Shown in pieces: positions 55,602 through 63,597 of a DNA stretch of 64,000 nt; within the stretch, counting starts at the first letter, position 1; every line of letters begins with the position of its first letter. Position numbers and translations under genes: made by a program. The DNA lies in NCBI RefSeq assembly GCF_040438925.1, contig NZ_CP159258.1, forward strand, positions 62,001 to 126,000. Reading direction: 5' to 3'. The DNA comes from Pseudomonas sp. MYb327. Its GTDB lineage: Bacteria > Pseudomonadota > Gammaproteobacteria > Pseudomonadales > Pseudomonadaceae. The notes below the pieces were generated by a model. The model saw only the letters and a list, made by a program, of their open reading frames with translations, ran no database searches and had not been told where the DNA came from.

Positions 55602-56219
55602 TTACAGGTAGGTCATTTCAAAGGTCACGGCGCCATCCATCACGACGTCATCGGTCAAGGTCAGGCTGTCGGCGCGCGCAATGTTGGTCTGGACCTCGAA
55701 ATCCATGGTGAGGTCTTTGGTAAAAAGCGGGGTGCTCAAGTCGGAGGTGGACGCTACTGACAAGAGGTATCCGGGGCTTGTTACATAGGTCCGATTCCAG
55801 GATTTGCCGTCGTCATCGGAGTCGATCGCCTGTGCCGCCACGCCGTCTGCGAAGGCATTCTTGACATCGACTCCAACCCAGCCCAGCTTCTCGCCCGCAT
55901 CGGTCAAGCCCAGGCCGAACCAACTTGTTAAATATCCCGTACCAGAGCGGTGATCGATCGGGTTCAAGGCAAATTGGGTCGGCCCGTCACAGGCCACCGT
56001 CAATTGCAGCAGATGAGTGCCGACCCGCGTGGTTTGGGTCGGGTTGAGGATCTTGGCCGAAATCTTGCCGATTTCGACGACACCGCCATTGGACAGGGTC
56101 GGCGTGCAGGCAGCCGGGGTGATGACGCCGGTGACCGTCAGATCGGTCGACGACGCAAAGGCATAAGGTGCGACGCTGACCAGGGCCGCGGTCGACAGAG
56201 CTACGAAGTACTTTTTCAT
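55602..56219 (-). CDS. DUF1120-family fimbrial subunit
   Basis: 205-residue third small DUF1120 protein. Signal peptide KYFVALSTAALVSVAPYAFA; mature start SSTDLTVTGVITPAACTPTL; second Cys in TVACDGPTQFALNPIDHR; C-terminus GAVTFEMTYL. It is clearly the same family as copies A and B but more diverged (Asp/Lys-rich centre AVDSDDDGKSWNR-like, here AIDSDDDGKSWNRTYV). It may be the major or a minor subunit. Start ATG 56219; preceded by the long two-domain protein. Confidence 0.83.
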   Translation of the reverse strand: MKKYFVALSTAALVSVAPYAFASSTDLTVTGVITPAACTPTLSNGGVVEIGKISAKILNPTQTTRVGTHLLQLTVACDGPTQFALNPIDHRSGTGYLTSWFGLGLTDAGEKLGWVGVDVKNAFADGVAAQAIDSDDDGKSWNRTYVTSPGYLLSVASTSDLSTPLFTKDLTMDFEVQTNIARADSLTLTDDVVMDGAVTFEMTYL

Positions 56220-56300
56220 TTTTTTTCCTTTTTCTGGTTGTTTCCTTGATTGACTCAAGGTGCGTCCAGGCGCCCCGGAGCCGACAAGGTGGGTTGGGTG

Positions 56301-57443
56301 TTACAGGTAAATAATTTCGATCGTTCCCGAGCCATCGAGCTCAATGGCACTGCTCAGGTCCAGGCTTGAGGTGGGGGCGATGACAGCCTCGACGCTGACG
56401 CCGGTTGTCAGGTTCTGGATCGCGACCGGGCCCGCCGTACTGCCGGCGCTGTCGGTAAAGCCCAGGTAGCTTTTCTGGCCAAACGGGATCGGGTTCGAAC
56501 TCGCCGTGCTCCAGGCCACGCCGCCAGTGGTTGAGTCGGTTCGGTACAGGCGGGCGAAGTGGTCGGCGCTGGCATCGGCCGGGTCGACGTTCAGCGAGTA
56601 CAGGCCGATCTTGTTGCTGCTGTTATCCCGCGACAGGCCGTAATAAATCTCGCTGTTGACCGTCGCCGAGCCGGCGCGGTTGTCGTGCATCACCAGGGCA
56701 AAATGCGTGGGCGCATCGCAGCCGATTCGCAGGGTCAAACCCTTGGGCGGCAGCTGCGTGCCGTTGTCGGCATTCAGCTCGCTTTTCGACATTGGGCCGA
56801 AATCGACCCGGCCGCCATTGGACAGTTCTGGCTTGCAAGCGGCGGGGGCGAAACTGGCGCGCAGGACAATTTCTTTCGAGCGACCGGCCGCGACGGCATC
56901 GAATACACCGGTGGTTTCCCAGGTCACCGCGTCACGTACCTTCAGCGCCTGTTCTTGCGCCCAAGCGGTCAATTCCAGTTGCGCCGAAAAGTGACTGCCC
57001 TCAATGGCAACGCCGCCACGCACCGGTACGATGCCTTGCTCCGGTCGCCACAGCAGGCTCGATGCGCTGGCTTCTGGTGCCTGGCCGACCCTGGAAATAA
57101 AACCCAGCTCCACCGACTGCCCGTCAACAACTGCATCGCCGACACGCACGGCGTAGCTGCCGCGCTCGGCAAAATGAAAGCGTTCGGCGGTGGCGGCCAG
57201 GGCGCGATAGAAGATACTCAGGTCGGCGGGTTGCTGGCAGGTCAGGTTCAGGCTTAGCCGGCGTTCGCCAAGGTCGCGTTCAGGCAGGGCATCGGTGCGT
57301 ATCGCCCGATTCATCAAGCCGTAATCGAGTACCGGTTGGCTCAGGGTCAACAGGCATTCATCGGCGAGCGCCCACGCCTGTGGCGTGAGTGTGCTCAGGG
57401 TCAGCGCGCCGAGGGTGGACAGCAAAGGGCGGGAAAGCTTCAT
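56301..57443 (-). CDS. Two-domain DUF1120 protein, candidate tip adhesin
   Basis: 380 residues, almost twice the length of the other subunits. Signal peptide LLSTLGALTLSTLTPQAWA. An N-terminal domain (about 25-205) with its own Cys pair (DECLLTLSQPVLDYG and LNLTCQQPADLS) is joined to a C-terminal DUF1120 domain (about 215-380: SFAPAACKPELSNGGRVDFG, IGCDAPTHFALVMHDNRAG) ending in SGTIEIIYL. One extra domain before a pilin domain is the layout of tip adhesins such as FimH/PapG, and the gene directly follows the usher. Start ATG 57443 has AAGGA 8 bases upstream; an ATG at 57452 lies too close to that site. Confidence 0.78.
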   Translation of the reverse strand: MKLSRPLLSTLGALTLSTLTPQAWALADECLLTLSQPVLDYGLMNRAIRTDALPERDLGERRLSLNLTCQQPADLSIFYRALAATAERFHFAERGSYAVRVGDAVVDGQSVELGFISRVGQAPEASASSLLWRPEQGIVPVRGGVAIEGSHFSAQLELTAWAQEQALKVRDAVTWETTGVFDAVAAGRSKEIVLRASFAPAACKPELSNGGRVDFGPMSKSELNADNGTQLPPKGLTLRIGCDAPTHFALVMHDNRAGSATVNSEIYYGLSRDNSSNKIGLYSLNVDPADASADHFARLYRTDSTTGGVAWSTASSNPIPFGQKSYLGFTDSAGSTAGPVAIQNLTTGVSVEAVIAPTSSLDLSSAIELDGSGTIEIIYL

Positions 57444-57454
57444 GACAGTCATCC

Positions 57455-59962
57455 TTAAAGAGCCCGACACTGGGCGGCGGCGGTCTCGTAGTACGCCTGG
57501 GTGTCGGCCTTGGCCGGCAGTTCGAAACGCAGTTGGCAGCGTTCCAGTCCCGGTGCGGTTATCCACAGGTCAGGCGTGTCCAGTGCGTTCGGCAGAAATA
57601 CCAGCCCGCCCTCCTGAGCGAGGGTGACGAACTCCCCGTCAGCGGTGTTGACCGTCGCCCCACGGGGCAGCGGTGCGCCATCTTCAGTGGTGACCTTGAG
57701 CAAGGCGCGGCGAGTCAGCGTGATGCCAAACTCGACCTTGTCCACAGCCCCGCGCCCGGCGGAGACCATCTTCAGTCCGTTGTTGATGTCGACGTTGCGC
57801 GGCAGTGAACGGGTGTCGACTTCCACGACGCTGCGCCCATAGGCGTTGAGCTGGGGAACCACGGCCTTGCCTTTCCAGTCGGTCCAGACCGGACCACTTG
57901 GGGTCGTGACCTTGATCGCACTGGCCTCACCCACCGACAGCAGCGCAAACGTGTCGCGCACGGCGTACGGCGATAGCGTCAAGCCGTCGCCATGCAGCAC
58001 CACACCCCCGCGCGCGCCCACTTGATAACTGGAGCGTTCGGCATCGGAGCGGGTATAGCTCAGGTCCAATTGGCTGTAGCGCGGCAGCAGCGAAACACCG
58101 GCAGAGGACTGCACCTGCCTGTTACGCGTGTCGTGCTCAACGCCGACCCGGTAACTCAATTGATCGTTGACCTGTTCGTTGAGGCCCACACCGCTACGGT
58201 ATTCGCCGTCTGTATTGCGCACCCAGGTGCGCGCCCGGCGGTTTTCACCCAGGGGAAGGCTCAGGCTGAGGTAAACACTGTCGTCGCTGCGCCGGGTGCC
58301 GCTGACGTGCCATTGCGCCGAGGCCGACACCGACACGCCGCCAAGGTTGGTGCCCCAGGAGGCCAGGGCGCGGCCGCTGTCTTGCCCGTCGAATGCCGTT
58401 GAGCGGCTGAAGCTGCCACTGAACGTGCCCAACCCGGCGGACGACCAGGACAACCCGAGGCTTTGCTGGTCGCGGTAACGGGACTGGCTTTTTTCCGAAG
58501 CGGTATCGAACACCGTGTCCGCCAGTTCGCGATAACCGAATGTCCGGTACGACGAACCGGCATTGAGCGACCATTGTTCGCCCAGACGCTGCGACAGGTT
58601 CAGGTCGGCCTGAAGCCCTCGGTCGGGATGCTTGCCACTGGCGTCGGACGACTGAACGGTGACCTGGACTTGCCCGTCGGACCAAGGCTGAATGCCCAGG
58701 CCAGCGCCCGCAGCACGATAATCGTCGGCCAGGGTGGCGCCGCTGCTGAGCAACACACCCGGGCTGAATGCACCGCTCCAGCCACCAGAGATGATCCACG
58801 GATCATTGGACTGTGTGTTGCCCTGGTCGCGTACCTGGCCGGCAGCCAGCGAGAAGCCGGGGGCGGGCAGGCCGATCCCGAGCAGTACGGCTGGAACGGT
58901 AAAACGCTGCTCGCTGCCGTCCAGTTCCTTGACCGTGACCTCCACGTCGGAATGGCTGTCGAGTCTGCGCACGTTACTGATGGCGAACGGGCCGGCTGGC
59001 ACCACGGTCGAGTGGATCAGCGAACCGTTCTGGCGTATTTCGACCTGGGCCTGGCTGCGGGCGATCCCTTCGATGGGCGTGCTGTGGCCTTCGGCTTGCA
59101 GCGCGTCTTCGGTCATCAGTTGCACACCGGTGATCTGTGCGCCGGCCAGCACCGGGTTGTAGAGGTTGATCTGGCCTGCCTGAAACACCGTTTGCGCACT
59201 GGCAAAGGTGCGTTGGGCGTAAGCCGCCAGATGGGATGTAGTGGACACACCGTTCTGCGAGGTCTGTACCTGGCGGCTGCGTACGATCCAGTCGCCGGCA
59301 TTGAAACCCACCTCGGTGTTGGCCGACAGGTAGCGGCTCGCCTGATTGCCAGACTGGCTGTGCAGGCTGTTGACGTCGTAGTTGAGCAGCCCGGCGACGC
59401 CCCCGGTTTGATACCCCGAGAAGTCTCGCTGCGTCGGGCGAATCGCATCGGTGGGCACGATCAAGGCCAGGCTCAGGCTGGCCGGGTCCTGTTCGATCAG
59501 GGTTTGCGGCCAGGTGCCGAGCACGTCGAAACAGCGTTTGTCGCTGGCCGCTGCCCCCCCGTTGGGCTCAGTCGTGGTGGCCGGCTCCAGCAGGTTCGCG
59601 GCGTCGAGCAGGGCACGGTCGAAGCACAGGTCGCCCTTTCGATTGAACACGACATCCACACGACCATGACGCTGGCCATTGACCGTCAGCGTGACCGGAT
59701 GCCGGCCGGCGGTGAAGCGTGGCGCTGCCAGCAGCAGCGTAGCCAGGTCCGGGTCGATGCCGCGTTGCAGAAGCATTTTCTGGTCGAACGACATCTGCAA
59801 CGAAGCGCCATTGAGTTCTTCGGCCATGGCATTGGGCAACATCAGCGCGTTGCTTATCAGCAACACCGCGCCGGCCTGTTGCCGCGACAGGTGAGAACGT
59901 GGGCTGGCCGGCCGAATCGCAGGCATGGCTTCGCCATCACGGTATTTCAATACTGTGTTCAT
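57455..59962 (-). CDS. Fimbrial outer-membrane usher (FimD/PapC family)
   Basis: 835-residue usher forming the secretion pore for the subunits. N-terminal segment SRQQAGAVLLISNALMLPNAMA is a signal-like region, unusually far from the start. The mature N-terminal domain contains CFDRALLDAANL and KRCFDVLG (Cys pair). The barrel shows repeated strands (DWIVRSRQVQTSQNG, GRVDVVF, SLGLSWSSAGLGTFSGSF), the plug region lies about 230-330, and the C-terminal domain has the conserved Cys pair (LERCQLRFEL and AAAQCRAL). Start ATG 59962 (a GTG at 59971 is the alternative); ribosome site weak. Confidence 0.9.
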   Translation of the reverse strand: MNTVLKYRDGEAMPAIRPASPRSHLSRQQAGAVLLISNALMLPNAMAEELNGASLQMSFDQKMLLQRGIDPDLATLLLAAPRFTAGRHPVTLTVNGQRHGRVDVVFNRKGDLCFDRALLDAANLLEPATTTEPNGGAAASDKRCFDVLGTWPQTLIEQDPASLSLALIVPTDAIRPTQRDFSGYQTGGVAGLLNYDVNSLHSQSGNQASRYLSANTEVGFNAGDWIVRSRQVQTSQNGVSTTSHLAAYAQRTFASAQTVFQAGQINLYNPVLAGAQITGVQLMTEDALQAEGHSTPIEGIARSQAQVEIRQNGSLIHSTVVPAGPFAISNVRRLDSHSDVEVTVKELDGSEQRFTVPAVLLGIGLPAPGFSLAAGQVRDQGNTQSNDPWIISGGWSGAFSPGVLLSSGATLADDYRAAGAGLGIQPWSDGQVQVTVQSSDASGKHPDRGLQADLNLSQRLGEQWSLNAGSSYRTFGYRELADTVFDTASEKSQSRYRDQQSLGLSWSSAGLGTFSGSFSRSTAFDGQDSGRALASWGTNLGGVSVSASAQWHVSGTRRSDDSVYLSLSLPLGENRRARTWVRNTDGEYRSGVGLNEQVNDQLSYRVGVEHDTRNRQVQSSAGVSLLPRYSQLDLSYTRSDAERSSYQVGARGGVVLHGDGLTLSPYAVRDTFALLSVGEASAIKVTTPSGPVWTDWKGKAVVPQLNAYGRSVVEVDTRSLPRNVDINNGLKMVSAGRGAVDKVEFGITLTRRALLKVTTEDGAPLPRGATVNTADGEFVTLAQEGGLVFLPNALDTPDLWITAPGLERCQLRFELPAKADTQAYYETAAAQCRAL

Positions 59963-60101
59963 GGGATTCACTTGGGTTTTACCTGTGTACTGCCCGGGTC
60001 CGCTGCAGCTTCAGGTGCGCATCGGGCGACGGTTTACAGGTCGTCGCGTTGAACATTCAGGGCCCACGCTTCCTTGGTGGGCAACGTTGATCGTTCCGGT
60101 G

Positions 60102-60830
60102 TCAGAGGGTGATCGGTGCCTCATACGGCGGTACGGCAAAGCCATACACCGTGGCGGGTTGAATGCGCACCTGGCTCGCGGTTTTCGCGGTCACCGGCAC
60201 GCTGATGCGTTCGCCCGGCAATACGTAGGTTTTGGGCAACATCGCACCCGTCGAGGACGGCAGCAACTGAACTTCCTGAGCCAGGCGCACGACGTAGGGA
60301 GTGTCGTTGTGCACGGTCAGTTGGTCGTCCTGCAGTGACCATTTCAGATCAGTCCAGGGCGTGCGATTGATGGCCAGGCCCGCCGGGTGAAGGATCAGCG
60401 GCAAGTTTTGGCGAACGGTCACACCTACGCGCGCATGCCCGGCTTCGGTGGCCGGCCTGCCTTGAGGAATGCCTTCGAAGATCACTCGTTTCAAGCGCTG
60501 GGTCAGCAGGGGTTTTTCCGATTGCAGGATGAAACGTACCAACTGGCTTTTGGACGCCTCGACCCGAGCCAGTGGTGGTGTGACGAACACCAATGGCTCG
60601 GCGTCCTCGGGAATGTCTTCAAGGATGACATGCATCAGCGCCAGGCTGTCGTCGGTATTGGTCACGGTAACGGCAGCCTCGCCGTCGGCCTCGTAGACAA
60701 TCACCACGGAGGTGTCCGGCACCATGCCGTCGGCGCGGGCCTGTGCGATCAGCAGCAACGCGAAGGCGCCGATGCCGGTGTGGAGCAGAAGGCGTGCGGA
60801 TCTGAAAAACAGCGTCATGACGTGTCTCAT
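60102..60830 (-). CDS. Fimbrial periplasmic chaperone, divergent PapD type
   Basis: 242 residues. Signal peptide LLLHTGIGAFALLLIAQARA, then two Ig-like domains. Domain 1: DTSVVIVYEADGEAAVTVTN and the alternating hydrophobic edge strand SQLVRFILQSE. Domain 2: TPYVVRLAQEVQLLP. By eye alignment with PapD, the residues anchoring the pilin C-terminus, Arg8 and Lys112, correspond to Ser (TSVV) and Pro (NLPLILHP) here, so the binding mode may differ. This chaperone type commonly goes with DUF1120 genes. ATG 60830 or, with a better site, ATG 60818. It lies between the first DUF1120 gene and the usher. Confidence 0.85.
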   Translation of the reverse strand: MRHVMTLFFRSARLLLHTGIGAFALLLIAQARADGMVPDTSVVIVYEADGEAAVTVTNTDDSLALMHVILEDIPEDAEPLVFVTPPLARVEASKSQLVRFILQSEKPLLTQRLKRVIFEGIPQGRPATEAGHARVGVTVRQNLPLILHPAGLAINRTPWTDLKWSLQDDQLTVHNDTPYVVRLAQEVQLLPSSTGAMLPKTYVLPGERISVPVTAKTASQVRIQPATVYGFAVPPYEAPITL

Positions 60831-60910
60831 TGTGCGGATTGGATAAAAAGGCCGTCGGCAGGTCCCGGAGGGTATGTGTCGCTGCTGAAGGAGAGGCCGG
60901 GGCGGGGCGA

Positions 60911-61537
60911 CTACAGATAGCGCAGTTCAACTGTGGCTTTGCCGGTCAGTGGCACCTCCTGAGTGAGGGTCAGGTCCCGGGTCGGGTTTATCAGGGGACG
61001 AACCCGAAGATCGACCAGCAATTGCTTGATCAATATCGGTGACCAGGCTCCGGACGATTGATCGCCGAAGGCAGCCAGGTGAAGCGGTGGCACGGGCAAT
61101 GCGCCTGCTTCTATCCAGGTTTTACCATCGTCCAACGAGTGAATTTTCCTGGTCGGTTTGCCGTCAGCAAACGCGTTGTCCAGGGTCATCAGATAGTCGC
61201 CAATGTTCTCGCCGTCCGGCGTTTTACCCAGGCCGAAGAACACCTGGGGATCAGGAGACGAATCCTGATGATGGTCTTTGATCTGGAGGGCATACGTGGT
61301 CGGGCCATCGCACATCACTGCCAACTGTAGGCCCCGTGTTGGCAGTATTGTGGGGGTGGTTGAATTGAGTGTCCTGGCGGGAATCTCGCCGAAGTCGACA
61401 ATGCTGCCACTCGACAGGTAAGGCTGGCAGGCTGCCGGCGTGATGATCCCGGTAATGGTCAGGTCGGTGCTGGACGCGAAGGTCGATGCTGCTGCGCTGA
61501 GGAGCAGGGCAGTGCAAAGCGTTTTTAACGAGGTCAT
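60911..61537 (-). CDS. DUF1120-family fimbrial subunit, first gene of the operon
   Basis: 208 residues. Signal peptide LKTLCTALLLSAAASTFA; mature start SSTDLTITGIITPAACQPYL; second Cys in LAVMCDGPTTYALQ; C-terminus GKATVELRYL. Being first in the operon, upstream of chaperone and usher, it may be the major subunit, though the three-gene group at the other end is equally possible. ATG 61537 has GAGA about 7 bases upstream; an earlier ATG at 61567 adds ten basic residues. Confidence 0.82.
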   Translation of the reverse strand: MTSLKTLCTALLLSAAASTFASSTDLTITGIITPAACQPYLSSGSIVDFGEIPARTLNSTTPTILPTRGLQLAVMCDGPTTYALQIKDHHQDSSPDPQVFFGLGKTPDGENIGDYLMTLDNAFADGKPTRKIHSLDDGKTWIEAGALPVPPLHLAAFGDQSSGAWSPILIKQLLVDLRVRPLINPTRDLTLTQEVPLTGKATVELRYL

Positions 61538-61962
61538 GAGTTGTCTCTTGATCTGTCTGGTTTTCATGGGCCCGTTCTTGCTCGCACATCGGCGCAGCGA
61601 CTGTGCTCAATAGCGACAGCGGGGCATGCGGCTGCGGTAGAAGGGCTTCACCGGTCGACGTGCAATTTAGGCGGGCAAGCCAAGGACTGGAATGCAACAA
61701 ATACGAAAAGAGACCACCGTCTGTATGAAAGGGTGTTGCGGGCTACGTACTGCATTCTTTCCGAGTGCGTTCCTGCTTAGCTGTTTCCTGTAGTCCTATG
61801 CGCGGTGCGGTGTAGGAGTTTTCTTTTTTTGTGCGGGGGTAAAAAATAGACCCTTGATTACATTGGGGAAACTAACAAGGCGGTTTTTGGGGGGCGTTGT
61901 CGCGGGGGGAGAACGGCGCTATTTTCCGCGCCTTTTCCGCGACAATCAGGAGGTATCCCACA
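61538..61962. other. Divergent promoter region of the fimbrial operon and its regulator
   Basis: 425 bases with no gene seen, AT-rich in the middle (around 61680-61880). It should contain promoters for both directions and ends in a structured leader for the response regulator. Confidence 0.6.
61897..61945 (+). promoter_or_regulatory. Nested stem-loop in the leader of the response regulator gene
   Basis: Outer arms ttgtcgcgg / ccgcgacaa (9 of 9 pairs) enclose an inner stem ggcgc / gcgcc (61915-61919, 61928-61932). The structure ends 3 bases before the AGGAGG ribosome-binding site at 61949, so folding could influence translation. Confidence 0.5.
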
Positions 61963-62586
61963 ATGCGAGTCGTAATTGCCGACGACCACTGCGTCGTCCG
62001 TGTCGGGCTGCGCATTCTCATCAGCGCCAATCGACGTTGTGTAATCGTCGGCGAAGCCGACAATGCGGACAGCCTGATGGCGCTGCTTTCAAACACCCCT
62101 TGTGACCTGCTGATCACTGACTTCTCGATGCCGGGCGGGCAACAGATCGATGGTTTGAAAATGTTGAGTACGATCCGGCGTTGCTACCCGACGTTGCCGA
62201 TCATTCTGGTGACGATGTTCACCAGTGTGGCAACGGCCCGGGCTGCGTTGGCGCAGGGGGTCAAGGCCATCGTCGCGAAATCCGCCTCTTCCACAGAATT
62301 GCCACGGGCCATCGGCGCGGTAGAGGAAGGGCGCAACTACCTCAGCGAGACCCTGCGCACGCTGCTGGCCAGCACCCGCAATCCGTTTCAAGAATCGCCG
62401 CTGTCGGCCAAGGAGCATGAAGTGGTGCGCATGCTCGCCAGCGGCATGACCGTCAGCGAAATCGCCAGTCACTTCAAACGCAGCGTGTCGACCATCAGTA
62501 AACAAAAAAACATGGCCATGCACCGGCTCGGCATTTCCACGGACGTTGATCTTTTTTCCTACGCCCGGGACAGCGGAATCGCCTGA
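61963..62586 (+). CDS. LuxR/NarL-family response regulator, likely controls the fimbrial operon
   Basis: 207 residues. Receiver domain with the acidic pair in MRVVIADDHCVVR, acceptor Asp53 in LLITDFSMPGG, Thr in ILVTMFTS and Lys in AIVAKSASS. The C-terminal LuxR helix-turn-helix is SAKEHEVVRMLASGMTVSEIASHFKR and onwards, with STISKQKNMAMHRLG. ATG 61963 has a perfect AGGAGG 9 bases upstream. No sensor kinase is adjacent. Divergent orientation to a chaperone-usher operon resembles FimZ- or RcsB/BvgA-type control of fimbriae. Confidence 0.9.
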   Translation: MRVVIADDHCVVRVGLRILISANRRCVIVGEADNADSLMALLSNTPCDLLITDFSMPGGQQIDGLKMLSTIRRCYPTLPIILVTMFTSVATARAALAQGVKAIVAKSASSTELPRAIGAVEEGRNYLSETLRTLLASTRNPFQESPLSAKEHEVVRMLASGMTVSEIASHFKRSVSTISKQKNMAMHRLGISTDVDLFSYARDSGIA

Positions 62587-62707
62587 GGAAATGGCAGAAA
62601 GGGACGGGACATTATTTTCGATATGAATGCCAATAGTGTTCGGGGCATTTGCAGACTATCGTGCAGGCCATCCATCGACGTCATTGTGCACATCCAGGGG
62701 ACCTGCA

Positions 62708-63178
62708 ATGAGTGAAGTTCACAGCGCCTTGATTACCCGTTTCTACCAGGCTTTCCAACGCCTGGACGCCGAAACCATGGCGGACTGCTACACCGATGAC
62801 GTGGTGTTCAGTGACCCGGCGTTCGGCGAGCTGCGCGGTCGCGATGCCGGCGACATGTGGCGCATGCTCACCACCCGGGCCAAGGATTTCTCCCTGACGT
62901 TCGATAATGTTCGCGCTGACGAGCGCACCGGCGGCGCCCACTGGGTCGCGACCTATCTGTTTTCCCAGACCGGCAACACCGTGGTCAATGACATTCAGGC
63001 GCGTTTTGTCTTCCGTGACGGCAAGATCTGCGAGCATCACGACCGTTTCGATCTGTGGGCCTGGTCCAGACAGGCACTCGGGTTCAAAGGCCTGTTGCTG
63101 GGCTGGACGCCACTGGTGAGAAACGCCGTTCGGGCGCAGGCCTTGAAGGGGCTCAAGGCATTCCAGGCCAGTCGCTGA
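62708..63178 (+). CDS. NTF2-like / SnoaL-fold protein
   Basis: 156-residue soluble protein with the SnoaL-type opening [36 protein letters not shown], then [20 protein letters not shown] and [24 protein letters not shown]. The family covers isomerases, hydrolases and ligand binders; function unknown here. ATG 62708 with AGGGGA upstream; the longer frame starting at 62627 has no ribosome site. Confidence 0.85.
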   Translation: MSEVHSALITRFYQAFQRLDAETMADCYTDDVVFSDPAFGELRGRDAGDMWRMLTTRAKDFSLTFDNVRADERTGGAHWVATYLFSQTGNTVVNDIQARFVFRDGKICEHHDRFDLWAWSRQALGFKGLLLGWTPLVRNAVRAQALKGLKAFQASR

Positions 63179-63218
63179 TAAGATCGCGGCTTGTTTCCTT
63201 TCAAGCCCTGATCGTTAC

Positions 63219-63509
63219 GTGACCACCCCAAGCGAGTCTCCCGTCAGCAAACCCTGGTTCGTCTACCTCGTTCGTGCGGCCAATGGTTCGCTCTACTGCG
63301 GGATCAGCGACGATCCCGTGCGGCGCTTCGCCAAACATCAAAGTGGTAAAGGGGCACGCTTCTTTCTTTCCAGCCCGGCCATGGCGCTGGTCTACACCGA
63401 AATCTGCCGCGACAAAAGCGAAGCGCTGCGCCAGGAACGGTTGATCAAGAAGCTCAAGAAAAGCGCCAAGGAATGCCTGGTGGCCAGCGCTGCCGGCTTA
63501 TCAACCTGA
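63219..63509 (+). CDS. GIY-YIG domain protein (YhbQ-like)
   Basis: Small single-domain protein of 96 residues of the YhbQ/UPF0213 group. The GIY-YIG motif appears as [17 protein letters not shown], followed by [15 protein letters not shown] with the conserved Arg and [23 protein letters not shown] with the catalytic Glu region. Start is GTG 63219. Members may act on nucleic acids; the precise role is unclear. Confidence 0.9.
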   Translation: MTTPSESPVSKPWFVYLVRAANGSLYCGISDDPVRRFAKHQSGKGARFFLSSPAMALVYTEICRDKSEALRQERLIKKLKKSAKECLVASAAGLST

Positions 63510-63597
63510 CTGATAAGTTCCCATCAGGCAGACCGGTAGGCTGCTTGCGGATAGCACGCTAAGCTGCGAGTTCCTAATCTGTGCGGCGGAGCCGAGC

